34,068 nt of DNA from an uncultured Flavobacteriaceae bacterium (lineage in GTDB: Bacteria > Bacteroidota > Bacteroidia > Flavobacteriales > Flavobacteriaceae). The stretch covers positions 1 to 34,068 of the forward strand of contig CAJWXC010000007.1 in assembly GCA_913048215.1 (NCBI GenBank), given 5' to 3'. The position numbers and the translations under genes are program-made. Within the stretch, counting starts at the first letter, position 1; each line of letters starts with the position of its first letter. This document shows, piece by piece, positions 7,986 to 16,201 of the stretch. The notes beneath the pieces are model-generated. The model ran no database searches. It was given only the letters and a program-made list of their open reading frames with translations, and was not told the DNA's origin.

Positions 7986-9161
7986 TTGAAAAAAGATTTT
8001 TACAAACATCAAACACAAACCACACCACATCCACTGGCCATGGAAATCTCTCATGCCAAAGGCAGTTATATCTATGATACCCATGGAATTGCACATCTGG
8101 ATTTTGTTGCAGGCGTATCTGCCTGTAGTCTTGGCCATAGCCATCCTACTGTTGTAAAAGCAATAACAGAGCAAACTCAAAAATACATGCATGTAATGGT
8201 GTATGGAGAGTATATTCAAAGCCCAGCTGTTGCACTTACAAAACTTTTGGCACAGCATCTCCCCGATCCTTTAGAGACTACCTATTTGGTAAATAGCGGT
8301 ACAGAAGCCATAGAAGGTGCTTTAAAACTAGCCCGCAGGGCAACAAATAGAGCAGAAATTATTTACGCAAATCTTGCGTATCATGGAAATACAATGGGGG
8401 CTTTAAGCATAATGGGCTATGAACAAAGAAAGGAAGCTTTTAAACCATTGTTGCCCCAGTGCAAGGCTATCTTGTTTAATTGTGAAACCTGCTTGGAGCA
8501 AATCACAAACAATACTGCAGCTGTGGTACTAGAAACCATTCAAGGGGGCGCTGGCTTTATAGAACCAACTAATGAATATTTAAAGAAAGTAAAAGCTAGA
8601 TGCCAACAAGTGGGCGCGCTTTTAATTTTAGATGAAATACAACCAGGATTTGGCCGTACTGGAAAACTCTTCGGGTTTATGAATTACAATGTGGTGCCAG
8701 ATATTTTAGTGATGGGAAAAGGTATGGGCGGCGGGCTTCCCATTGGAGCATTTACAGCATCAAAACCCCTTATGGATCTATTACATAAAAAACCAAAACT
8801 TGGCCACATAACAACCTTTGGAGGCAATGCTGTTATTGCCGCGGCAGCACTAGCTACGCTAAAAGAAATAACTCAAAGCGCTTTAATGCAACACGCCCTA
8901 GAAAAAGAAACATTGCTGCGCAGCTTACTGGTTCATGATGCAATAAAGGAAATTAGAGGAACTGGCTTAATGCTGGCCCTTATTATGGAAACTCCTGAGA
9001 TGGCAACTGAGGTGATTTTAAAATGTAAAGACAAAAATTTAATTTTGTTTTGGTTACTATTTGAACCAAGAGCCATCAGAATTACACCCCCACTCACCAT
9101 TTCTAAGGCTGAAATTATAGCCGGATGCAGTATCTTAACCCAAGTACTCAACGAAATATAA
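7986..9161 (+). CDS. Class III PLP-dependent aminotransferase
   Basis: This 391-residue cytoplasmic fold-type I aminotransferase of class III (the acetylornithine/4-aminobutyrate group) moves an amino group from an amino acid to a 2-oxo acid. GTEAIEG binds the PLP phosphate, D216 in LILDEIQPGFGRTG contacts the pyridine nitrogen, and K245 in LVMGKGMGGGLPIG is the Schiff-base lysine; TFGGNAV follows, as is usual. The start is TTG, because the frame has a stop at 7953 and no ATG or GTG between it and TTG. MKKDFYKHQ is a typical N-terminus for the flavobacterial family, which is usually labelled 'aspartate aminotransferase family'. The substrate cannot be read from sequence. It lies 69 bases after the OstA-like gene. 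Confidence 0.92.
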   Translation: MKKDFYKHQTQTTPHPLAMEISHAKGSYIYDTHGIAHLDFVAGVSACSLGHSHPTVVKAITEQTQKYMHVMVYGEYIQSPAVALTKLLAQHLPDPLETTYLVNSGTEAIEGALKLARRATNRAEIIYANLAYHGNTMGALSIMGYEQRKEAFKPLLPQCKAILFNCETCLEQITNNTAAVVLETIQGGAGFIEPTNEYLKKVKARCQQVGALLILDEIQPGFGRTGKLFGFMNYNVVPDILVMGKGMGGGLPIGAFTASKPLMDLLHKKPKLGHITTFGGNAVIAAAALATLKEITQSALMQHALEKETLLRSLLVHDAIKEIRGTGLMLALIMETPEMATEVILKCKDKNLILFWLLFEPRAIRITPPLTISKAEIIAGCSILTQVLNEI

Positions 9162-9218
9162 ACCCTCAAAAATTGTTTTAATCTATTGTATTTCATTTGG
9201 TTATACATGATTTTAGGC

Positions 9219-9237
9219 TGTTAACATCTCGTTAACA
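9219..9237. repeat. Palindromic TGTTAAC-5-GTTAACA site
   Basis: TGTTAAC (9219-9225) and GTTAACA (9231-9237) form a perfect 7-bp inverted repeat around the spacer ATCTC. It lies in the 150-base gap before the TPR gene, about 75 bases upstream of its ATG. The symmetry suits a dimeric DNA-binding protein better than a terminator, as there is no T tract and the stem is AT-rich. Confidence 0.45.
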
Positions 9238-9311
9238 ACAATCACAGCATATCTCAAGAGCTGTCAATATCCTCACTATCTTTATATAGAGAAACCAATA
9301 AATAACTGCGT

Positions 9312-10727
9312 ATGCAATTGCCTACCCCAGACGAGCATAACAACGTATCACTTAGTAAATTTGAGTCTATGCTCAAGACCAATAATATTCTCTTTTTTGA
9401 TGCAGATCAATTTGAGGAAATTATTAATCACTATCTTGAAAATGGCAAAATAGCGCTTGCCAAAAAAGCCACAAAACTTGGTTTACAACAACATCCAAGC
9501 TCAACATCCCTTAAATTATTTCAAGTTGAAATGTTCATTTTTGAAAATGAACTAGATATTGCAGATATACTACTAGATGAGTTATACCAAATAGAACAAT
9601 CTAACGAAGAAATATACATTCAAAAGGCAAATATTCTCTCCAGAAGAGATCAACACAAACATGCCATTGTCTTGCTCAAAAAAGCACTTGAGATTACCCT
9701 AGAGCAAGGAGATGTTTTATCTTTAATAGGAATGGAGTATTTGTTTTTAGAAGATTATGAAAATGCCAAAAACTATTTCATTAGGTGTTTAAATGATGAA
9801 AAAGATCAATTACACACAGATTATTCTGCCCTGTATAACGTGATCTATTGTTTTGAATACTTAGAACAAAATCAAGAGGCTATAAACTATCTAAATGTAT
9901 TTTTAAATAACAATCCATACTCTGAGGTAGCTTGGCACCAAATAGGAAAACAATATAGTATTCTAAACCAATACAAGAAAGCATTGGCATCTTATGACTT
10001 TGCTATTATTAGTGATGATCGATTTATTGGTGCATACCTTGAAAAGGGGAAAGTACTAGAGAAAATGAAACGCTATGAAGAGGCTATAGAGTGTTTTATT
10101 ATCACCCTTGGCCTTGATGACCCGACCTCCTTTGCCCTATTGCGTATTGGTAAGTGTTATGAGAAAATTAATAATGATGAAATGGCCTTGCAGTATTACA
10201 CCAAGTGTGTTGAGCAGGATAGCCTTCTAGATAAGGGATGGATTGCCATTACAGATTTTCATTACAAAAAGAAAGACTACAAAAAAGCACTTTATTTTAT
10301 AGATAAGGCCATCAATATAGATTCAGAAAATGTATTGTACTGGAAAAGATACGCCAAAATCAACAAAAAACTCCAATGGTTTGAAGAGGCTGAGATTGGT
10401 TACAGAAAAGCCTTAGAATACGGAAACTATGAGCAAAATACCTGGCTTACTCGTTGTGACATATTAATTAAACTTGGTGAATTTGAGGGGGCTATTAATA
10501 ACCTAAACCAAGCAGCCGAATTTTATCCAGATTCTGCAGAGATAGAATTTAGGTTAGCGGGTCTTTATTATGACACTCACAAAGAGGATACAGGAGCATT
10601 TCATCTTAGAAACGCCCTTGATATTGAACCAGAATTTTTACTTATTTTGGAGGAAATATTTCCTCATATTTTAGAAAAACCTAGTGTAAAAGAAATTATA
10701 ACTAATCACAAAAAAACTACCCTTTAA
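9312..10727 (+). CDS. Tetratricopeptide-repeat protein
   Basis: This 471-residue cytoplasmic protein consists almost wholly of TPR helical hairpins, about ten of them. Recognisable repeat cores include YEEAIECFIITLGLD, YKKALASYDFAIIS, YKKALYFIDKAINID, FEEAEIGYRKALEYG and FEGAINNLNQAAEFYP. There is no signal peptide or enzymatic domain, so it is expected to be a protein-protein scaffold; the partner is unknown. It heads the run TPR-DUF368-DUF368-aroE-DUF349 and stops 31 bases before the first DUF368 gene, so a link with those membrane proteins is possible but only inferred from position. The 150-base upstream gap holds the TGTTAAC palindrome and a TATCTTTA box at 9277-9284 that resembles the -7 element. 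Confidence 0.92.
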   Translation: MQLPTPDEHNNVSLSKFESMLKTNNILFFDADQFEEIINHYLENGKIALAKKATKLGLQQHPSSTSLKLFQVEMFIFENELDIADILLDELYQIEQSNEEIYIQKANILSRRDQHKHAIVLLKKALEITLEQGDVLSLIGMEYLFLEDYENAKNYFIRCLNDEKDQLHTDYSALYNVIYCFEYLEQNQEAINYLNVFLNNNPYSEVAWHQIGKQYSILNQYKKALASYDFAIISDDRFIGAYLEKGKVLEKMKRYEEAIECFIITLGLDDPTSFALLRIGKCYEKINNDEMALQYYTKCVEQDSLLDKGWIAITDFHYKKKDYKKALYFIDKAINIDSENVLYWKRYAKINKKLQWFEEAEIGYRKALEYGNYEQNTWLTRCDILIKLGEFEGAINNLNQAAEFYPDSAEIEFRLAGLYYDTHKEDTGAFHLRNALDIEPEFLLILEEIFPHILEKPSVKEIITNHKKTTL

Positions 10728-10731
10728 TCTG

Positions 10732-10739
10732 TATTTTTG
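10732..10739 (+). promoter_or_regulatory. Possible -7 promoter element before the first DUF368 gene
   Basis: TATTTTTG exactly matches TAnnTTTG and lies four bases after the TPR stop codon, 19 bases before the DUF368 ATG. That would place a start site near 10746. No TTG is found at the expected -33 distance. Confidence 0.3.
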
Positions 10740-10758
10740 GGCATAAAACAACACTAAT

Positions 10759-11730
10759 ATGCCCAAACGCAGTTTTAAACAATCATTATTACTTACTATT
10801 AAGGGTTTAGCCATGGGTGCTGCAGATGTAGTCCCAGGGGTTAGTGGTGGTACGATTGCCTTTATTTCTGGGATATACGAGGAACTAATTTCTACCATAC
10901 ACAGTCTAGATTTCGGTGTTTTTAAAACCCTAAAAAAGCAAGGGTTAAAAAAAGCTTGGCAAGACTATAATTTAGGTTTTCTTGCAGCGTTATTTACTGG
11001 TATTGCTATTAGTATATTATCTCTTGCCAAATTAATAACTATGCTTTTGGGGCAGTACCCTGTTTTAGTATGGTCTTTCTTCTTTGGCCTTGTTATAGCT
11101 AGTATTATATACATTGCAAAACAGATTACAAACTACAACCTTAAAGCTATAATTGCCCTTGTATTTGCTGCGGTGCTATCTTACGGAATAACCCTTGCAG
11201 AGCCTATTGCAGATACAGAAAGTATTTGGTTTTTATTTATTGCTGGGTTTATTGCCATTATAGCAATGATATTACCAGGTATTTCTGGCGCTTTTATACT
11301 GCTACTCATTGGCGGATACACCGTGGTTATTGGAGCCATTAATCAACTTATTGATTCTTTAAGCACACTTAATTTGAGTGGCCTTGGTAATGCCCTGTTA
11401 AAAATTGGAGTCTTTGCAGTGGGAGCTATTGCAGGGCTTAAAGTGTTTTCTGGGGTCTTAAACTGGATGTTTAAAAACCATAAAGACACGACCCTTGCAG
11501 TTTTAACAGGATTTATGATTGGTGCACTTAACAAAATTTGGCCCTGGAAACAAGTACTACAATACCGCAAAAATAGTCATGGAGAAGAGATCCCTTTTAT
11601 TGAAAAAAGTATTCTTCCTGATATGTACCAGGGAGATCCTAAAGTATTTACGGCATTCTTATTTATGCTCGCTGGCTTTATGATTATTTTTCTTTTAGAG
11701 TTTATTGCAAACAAAAAGAGTCCTAACTAA
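10759..11730 (+). CDS. DUF368 polyprenyl-phosphate transporter family protein (copy 1)
   Basis: This 323-residue polytopic inner-membrane protein of the DUF368 family has about eight or nine hydrophobic segments. DUF368 members (PopT in Vibrio cholerae) have been shown to recycle undecaprenyl phosphate across the cytoplasmic membrane for cell-wall and surface-polymer synthesis. The two inverted-half signature loops are present: MGAADVVPGVSGGTIAF at residues 19-35, with the conserved aspartate D23, and MILPGISGAFILLLIGGY near residue 170. The N-terminus is cytoplasmic and basic (MPKRSFKQ). A second DUF368 gene starts nine bases after its stop, so the two are almost certainly cotranscribed. Because the signature residues are intact, this is the more canonical of the pair. 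Confidence 0.93.
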   Translation: MPKRSFKQSLLLTIKGLAMGAADVVPGVSGGTIAFISGIYEELISTIHSLDFGVFKTLKKQGLKKAWQDYNLGFLAALFTGIAISILSLAKLITMLLGQYPVLVWSFFFGLVIASIIYIAKQITNYNLKAIIALVFAAVLSYGITLAEPIADTESIWFLFIAGFIAIIAMILPGISGAFILLLIGGYTVVIGAINQLIDSLSTLNLSGLGNALLKIGVFAVGAIAGLKVFSGVLNWMFKNHKDTTLAVLTGFMIGALNKIWPWKQVLQYRKNSHGEEIPFIEKSILPDMYQGDPKVFTAFLFMLAGFMIIFLLEFIANKKSPN

Positions 11731-11739
11731 TTCAATGCT

Positions 11740-12762
11740 GTGAATACAGAGAGAAACGCCATAGACAAATTTTGGCTAATCCTAAAAGGGGTTAGTATGG
11801 GAGCCGCCAATAAGGTTCCTGGGGTTTCTGGAGGACTCGTGGCGTTTGTAGCTGGGTTTTATGAAGAGTTTATTTACTCGCTTCAAAAAATAAATAAAAC
11901 CGCTCTTTCACTTTTACTTAAAGGACGTCTTAAAAGTTTTACACAATATACAAACGCGGGTTTTCTCAGCCTTCTTTGTCTTGGAATGTGTATCAGTTAT
12001 TTTAGCGTTTCAAAAATACTTGATTACCTACTTCTTGAATACGAGCTGCAGGTATGGAGTACATTTTTTGGAATGATAATAGGCTCTATAATTTACATCA
12101 CCAAAGATTTTGGACCCTGGAGCAAAAAAAATATTGGGTATTTGGCCTTTGGTATTATTGCAGGCATCGCCATAAGTTTTTTAGAACCCGCAAGAGAAAA
12201 CGACAATCTTATTTTTGTTTTTTTGTGTGGTATTATTGGGGTATCTGGAATGACGCTCCCGGGGCTATCCGGGTCTTTTATATTGATTATTTTAGGCAAT
12301 TATGTATTGTTACTGGTAGACTCAGTAAATGCCTTATTTGACACGCTATCTGAAATAGTAATGGGTGATTTTTCTTTTAAAGACAATAACCAACGGGTAA
12401 GACTCTTACAAGTGTTGGTTGTGTTTTCTATGGGGTCTGTAACTGGGTTGGTGTCTTTATCTCACCTGCTTGGGTTTGTATTAAAAAAATATAAAAAAGC
12501 CACCTATGCTGTTATCATAGGGTTTATAACAGGTTCTCTTGGTGTGGTGTGGCCTTGGAAAGAAAAAATATACAGCCGTAACGCTATTGGAGAAATTAAC
12601 CTTGATGCTAATGCAAGAGAAATTATAACGGGATACCATAGGTATTTCCCCTCAGAGGTTTCTTGGGCTACACTTTTTGCCCTACTATTTATACTTCTAG
12701 GAATTATTGGAGTACTTAGTATTAACTGGTATCATGTGTACAAAAAAAGAACCAATGGCTAA
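11740..12762 (+). CDS. DUF368 family membrane protein (copy 2, divergent)
   Basis: This 340-residue polytopic membrane protein is paralogous to the preceding gene along its full length. The start is GTG at 11740; the ATG just before it runs into a stop after two codons. Its first signature loop reads MGAANKVPGVSGGLVAF, so the usual D-V/I of the family is N24-K25. The second loop (MTLPGLSGSFILIILGNY) is conserved. Loss of an acidic residue and gain of a lysine in a signature loop suggest a changed substrate, changed coupling ion or a partner-subunit role; this is inference. The 3' end overlaps aroE by eight bases, which suggests translational coupling. Confidence 0.92.
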   Translation: MNTERNAIDKFWLILKGVSMGAANKVPGVSGGLVAFVAGFYEEFIYSLQKINKTALSLLLKGRLKSFTQYTNAGFLSLLCLGMCISYFSVSKILDYLLLEYELQVWSTFFGMIIGSIIYITKDFGPWSKKNIGYLAFGIIAGIAISFLEPARENDNLIFVFLCGIIGVSGMTLPGLSGSFILIILGNYVLLLVDSVNALFDTLSEIVMGDFSFKDNNQRVRLLQVLVVFSMGSVTGLVSLSHLLGFVLKKYKKATYAVIIGFITGSLGVVWPWKEKIYSRNAIGEINLDANAREIITGYHRYFPSEVSWATLFALLFILLGIIGVLSINWYHVYKKRTNG

Positions 12763-13486
12763 CTACGGACTCATCGGGAAAAACATAGCGTATTCTTTTT
12801 CAAAAAAATTTTTCACTCAAAAATTTAAAGAAGAGAAACTACCACACAGCTACCATAACTTTGACATTGAAACTCTTGATGTTTTTAAAAAAATAATACA
12901 ACAGGACACCACTATTAAAGGTTTAAATGTAACAATCCCATACAAAGAGAAAATCATACCATATCTTGACACTTTAGACAGTCAGGCGAGAATAATTGGA
13001 GCTGTAAATACTATTAAAGTTCTAGAAGACGGCACGCTAAAGGGATACAATACAGATCATTACGGATTTAGTAAAGCCTTAAGTAACTACCCTGCTGTTT
13101 TAAAAAAAACAGCTCTTATTCTAGGAAATGGCGGCGCCTCAAAGGCCATTAAATATGCGCTTGATGATTTAGGGTACAACCACACAACCGTGTCAAGAAA
13201 TGTGACTAAGGATACCATTACCTACCAACAAGTGACAAAACAGGTCATAGAAAATAACACACTTATAGTAAATACTACTCCTTTAGGGGTAGCTCCAGAT
13301 GTTTTAAAATCTCCAGAGATTCCTTACAGCTATATCACAAAAGAACACTTTCTCTTTGACCTAGTATACAACCCACAAAAAACTACTTTTCTAAAACATG
13401 GGCTCGCAAAAGGGGCAACAATAGCCAATGGTAGTAAAATGCTAGAATATCAAGCCCAGAAGGCTTGGAGTATCTGGAATAGTTAA
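12755..13486 (+). CDS. aroE: Shikimate dehydrogenase
   Basis: AroE (243 residues) reduces 3-dehydroshikimate to shikimate with NADPH in aromatic amino-acid synthesis. The substrate-binding domain has YSFSKKFF for the SxS shikimate-binding motif, NVTIPYKE with catalytic K64, GAVNTI, and NTDHYGF with catalytic D101. The Rossmann domain has the NADP loop ILGNGGASKAI, then NTTPLG. I use the ATG at 12755 because MANYGLIGK is the usual family N-terminus. An ATG 48 bases upstream at 12707 is in frame but would add residues encoded within the preceding DUF368 gene. The protein is a little shorter than E. coli AroE, as is common in Bacteroidota. The gene overlaps its upstream neighbour by eight bases. 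Confidence 0.95.
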   Translation: MANYGLIGKNIAYSFSKKFFTQKFKEEKLPHSYHNFDIETLDVFKKIIQQDTTIKGLNVTIPYKEKIIPYLDTLDSQARIIGAVNTIKVLEDGTLKGYNTDHYGFSKALSNYPAVLKKTALILGNGGASKAIKYALDDLGYNHTTVSRNVTKDTITYQQVTKQVIENNTLIVNTTPLGVAPDVLKSPEIPYSYITKEHFLFDLVYNPQKTTFLKHGLAKGATIANGSKMLEYQAQKAWSIWNS

Positions 13487-13586
13487 AATAGAAGCAGCGG
13501 GGTCAATAAACAACTAGAATCTTGGCAATCTTATAGGGAGTTAGTATCTTGGACCCTCAAAATAATGAACTTTAACATTGCAAAAT

Positions 13587-15566
13587 ATGTCTGACCAAAT
13601 CAATTCTACACCGCAAGATAACACACCAATTGAAAAAAGTGTTACTACCCCACAAGCTTCAAATAGTAAAGAAGAAACTCCAAAAAAGACATCTTCTGAC
13701 CCAGCAGACACCACTGATATCAAACCATCAAAATCTGTGAAAAATGAGCCTGAAGTAGAAACGGTCACCACCCCAGAAATCACTGAAGAGAAAGAGGTAG
13801 AAAGCTCAGATGCTATAGCCCAGATAGAAACAATATTGGAAAAGGAGCCTACAGATTACAGCAGTCTAACTAAATTAGAGCTCACCAGTGCATTAGAAAG
13901 CCTAATGAACAATAGCGCTATAGAAAACATTAAAGAAGAAGCAGAGGAAATAAAAACAGAATTTAACAATCAATTTCAAGAAGAACTTAACCAAAAAAAA
14001 GAGGCTTTTCTCAGCCAAGGCGGAAACATCATAGATTTCCATTACACCAGTATAGAGAAAAAAGCGTTTAATGATGTTTTTAATGAGTACAGAACAAAAA
14101 GAAATGCTCATTTCAAAAAATTAAAGCAGGATTTAGAAGGAAATCTGGAAGTTAGAAACCTTTTAATTGAGGAAATTAAAAGATTATTAGATTCTGAAAA
14201 AAGTGTAAACAGCAATTATAAAAAAATTAAGGACATACAAGAGCGTTGGAAACAAGCTGGTGCCATCCCTAGAGATAAATATAACACGGTTTGGAACAAC
14301 TACCATCATTACATGGAAACATACTATGATGCCTTGCAGCTAGATAGAGAGTTTAGAGATCTAGATTTTAAACACAATCTTGAAGAAAAACAAAAGCTTA
14401 TAACACGTACACAAGAACTTGCAAAGCAGAGTGATGTAGACAAGGCATTTAGAGAATTACAATTAATTCATAGACGTTGGAAAGAAGAGATTGGACCCGT
14501 AGCTAGAGAGATTCGTGAGGAGTTGTGGGAAACCTTCAGCGAAGCAACAAAAATCATTCATGACAAAAAAATGGTTGCAGAAGCGGCATTAGAAGAGACA
14601 TTTATTGAAAATTACGCTATTAAAAAAGAACTTATTGGTCTTGTAGGAAAAGTGCAACAAGAAACAAAATCTACTCATGGTGCATGGCAAAATGCGATGA
14701 AGCAAGTACAAGAAGTTAGAGATGTATTTTTTAGCGTTGGGCGTGTGCCAAAAGATAAAAACAAAGAAATCTGGGCGAGCTTTAAGGATACTACTCGTAG
14801 CTTTAATAAAGCTAAAAATGATTTCTATAAGCATCAAAAAAGTGCACAGTATGATAATCTTGAGCAAAAAAGAAAACTCATCAAACTTGCCCAGGATCAT
14901 AAAGACTCAGAAGATTTTGAAAAAGCCACACCGCTTTTCAAAAAAATACAACATGATTGGCGTGAAATTGGGCATGTACCAAGAAAAGACAGTGATGCTA
15001 TTTGGAAAGAATTTAAAGCCGCTTGTAATCATTATTTTGATAGATTACACGCTTTAAAAGACCAAGAAAATAAGCAGGAGCTAGAACATTTAGTGCAAAA
15101 ACAAGCCCTACTGGATTCCATGAAAACTATAACTTTATCTGGAGACCATAAGCAAGATATCAAAACCATAAAGGAACTTATCACGCGGTGGAAAACCGTT
15201 GGACGTGTCCCTTTTAAGAAAAAGAACATTGATCAAAAATTCAATAAAGCTTTAGATGCACTATTTAACAAACTAGATTTAGACAAAAAAGAAACAGAGC
15301 TTATCAAGTTTGAAAATAAATTACATGCGCTCTCTGGTGAGGATGATACGCGCAAACTACAAAACGAGCAATTCTTTATTGGTAAAAAGATAGATGAAAC
15401 CAAATCAGAAATTTTACAGCTGGAAAACAATTTGCAATTTTTCAAACATGTAGAGAAAGACAACCCTCTTGTAAAAGATGTTTATAAAAATATTGAAAAA
15501 CACAAAGAACAATTGGCACTTTGGAAAGAAAAATTAGTGAAAATTAAGGCAATACAAAATGGGTAA
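13587..15566 (+). CDS. DUF349 repeat protein
   Basis: This 659-residue hydrophilic, helix-rich protein opens with about 75 residues of low-complexity S/T/E/K sequence (probably disordered) and continues with five DUF349 repeats. Each repeat has a W-x-x-x-G-x-(I/V)-P core followed by W-x-x-(F/Y): RWKQAGAIPR, RWKEEIGPVAR, FFSVGRVPKDK, DWREIGHVPRK and RWKTVGRVPFK. The C-terminal 100 residues are charged and coiled-coil-like. DUF349 function is not well established. An in-frame TTG at 13578 could add three residues, but ATG at 13587 is the simpler start. It lies 100 bases after aroE, and a methyltransferase gene starts five bases after its stop. Confidence 0.9.
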   Translation: MSDQINSTPQDNTPIEKSVTTPQASNSKEETPKKTSSDPADTTDIKPSKSVKNEPEVETVTTPEITEEKEVESSDAIAQIETILEKEPTDYSSLTKLELTSALESLMNNSAIENIKEEAEEIKTEFNNQFQEELNQKKEAFLSQGGNIIDFHYTSIEKKAFNDVFNEYRTKRNAHFKKLKQDLEGNLEVRNLLIEEIKRLLDSEKSVNSNYKKIKDIQERWKQAGAIPRDKYNTVWNNYHHYMETYYDALQLDREFRDLDFKHNLEEKQKLITRTQELAKQSDVDKAFRELQLIHRRWKEEIGPVAREIREELWETFSEATKIIHDKKMVAEAALEETFIENYAIKKELIGLVGKVQQETKSTHGAWQNAMKQVQEVRDVFFSVGRVPKDKNKEIWASFKDTTRSFNKAKNDFYKHQKSAQYDNLEQKRKLIKLAQDHKDSEDFEKATPLFKKIQHDWREIGHVPRKDSDAIWKEFKAACNHYFDRLHALKDQENKQELEHLVQKQALLDSMKTITLSGDHKQDIKTIKELITRWKTVGRVPFKKKNIDQKFNKALDALFNKLDLDKKETELIKFENKLHALSGEDDTRKLQNEQFFIGKKIDETKSEILQLENNLQFFKHVEKDNPLVKDVYKNIEKHKEQLALWKEKLVKIKAIQNG

Positions 15567-15571
15567 GCAGT

Positions 15572-16201
15572 ATGCAAAGTTGTATTCTATGCCTATCACA
15601 TAAAACAGTCTTATACTACCAAGACCACAACCGCAGGTATTACCAATGCAATACCTGCGGTTGTGTTTTTATACCCCACCAATTGCTTCCCGAGGCCAAG
15701 GAAGAAAAAAACCGCTACCTCTCACATCAAAATAATGTAGAGGATAAGGGTTTTCAGAATTTTGTAAGCCCAATGGTAAGTGCTATAAAGGCAAATCACA
15801 GCCCCAAAGACAGAGGTTTAGACTTTGGAGCTGGCACAGGGCCTGTGGTTAGTAAATTACTAGGAGACCTTAAGTATAAAATAGCCTTGTATGATCCTTT
15901 TTTTCATCCTAGTAAAGCACCATTAAACACTACCTATGAGTTTATTATTTGCTGTGAGGTAATTGAACATTTGCACCATCCATTAAAAGAATTTGTACTC
16001 CTAAAAAAATTATTAAAAACAAATGGGGTACTATACTGCATGACAGATTTATTACCAAAAAAAGAAGATTTTAAAAACTGGTACTATAAAAATGACTTTA
16101 CGCATGTTATATTTTACACGCCAAAAACACTGCAATGGATTCAAAAAAAAGTAGGCTTTACACATCTTGAAATAGATCAAAGGGTAATAAGGTTCTACTA
16201 A
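15572..16201 (+). CDS. SAM-dependent methyltransferase with N-terminal zinc ribbon
   Basis: This 209-residue class I methyltransferase has a short cysteine-rich zinc-ribbon-like head (C4-x2-C7 and C26-x2-C29) and a Rossmann methyltransferase domain. Motif I is RGLDFGAGTGPVVSKLL, and the post-motif region reads IICCEVIEHLHHP followed by LLKTNGVLYCMTDLL. This arrangement resembles the Methyltransf_11/23 group; the substrate is unknown. The gene starts five bases after the DUF349 stop and is likely translationally coupled. Codons 19-32 lie inside a perfect 16-bp hairpin, described separately, which could lower expression. The stop codon overlaps the stop of the opposing gene by four bases. Confidence 0.88.
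   Translation: MQSCILCLSHKTVLYYQDHNRRYYQCNTCGCVFIPHQLLPEAKEEKNRYLSHQNNVEDKGFQNFVSPMVSAIKANHSPKDRGLDFGAGTGPVVSKLLGDLKYKIALYDPFFHPSKAPLNTTYEFIICCEVIEHLHHPLKEFVLLKKLLKTNGVLYCMTDLLPKKEDFKNWYYKNDFTHVIFYTPKTLQWIQKKVGFTHLEIDQRVIRFY
15626..15669. repeat. Perfect 16-bp hairpin plus T tract inside the methyltransferase CDS
   Basis: The arm CACAACCGCAGGTATT (15626-15641) is the exact reverse complement of AATACCTGCGGTTGTG (15650-15665), with the 8-base loop ACCAATGC. A run of five T follows at 15666-15670. The shape is that of an intrinsic terminator or attenuator on the plus strand, yet it lies within codons 19-32 of an intact reading frame. It encodes the second half of the zinc ribbon. Confidence 0.75.

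Noticed and set aside
12707-12754. Upstream in-frame ATG as the aroE start
   Set aside because: The added 16 residues do not resemble AroE and lie within the DUF368 coding sequence; ATG at 12755 gives the normal N-terminus.
13487-13586. GGGTC/GACCC and repeated TCTTGG in the gap between aroE and the DUF349 gene
   Set aside because: Arms of five bases separated by nearly 50 bases and a six-base direct repeat are expected by chance in a gap of this length.
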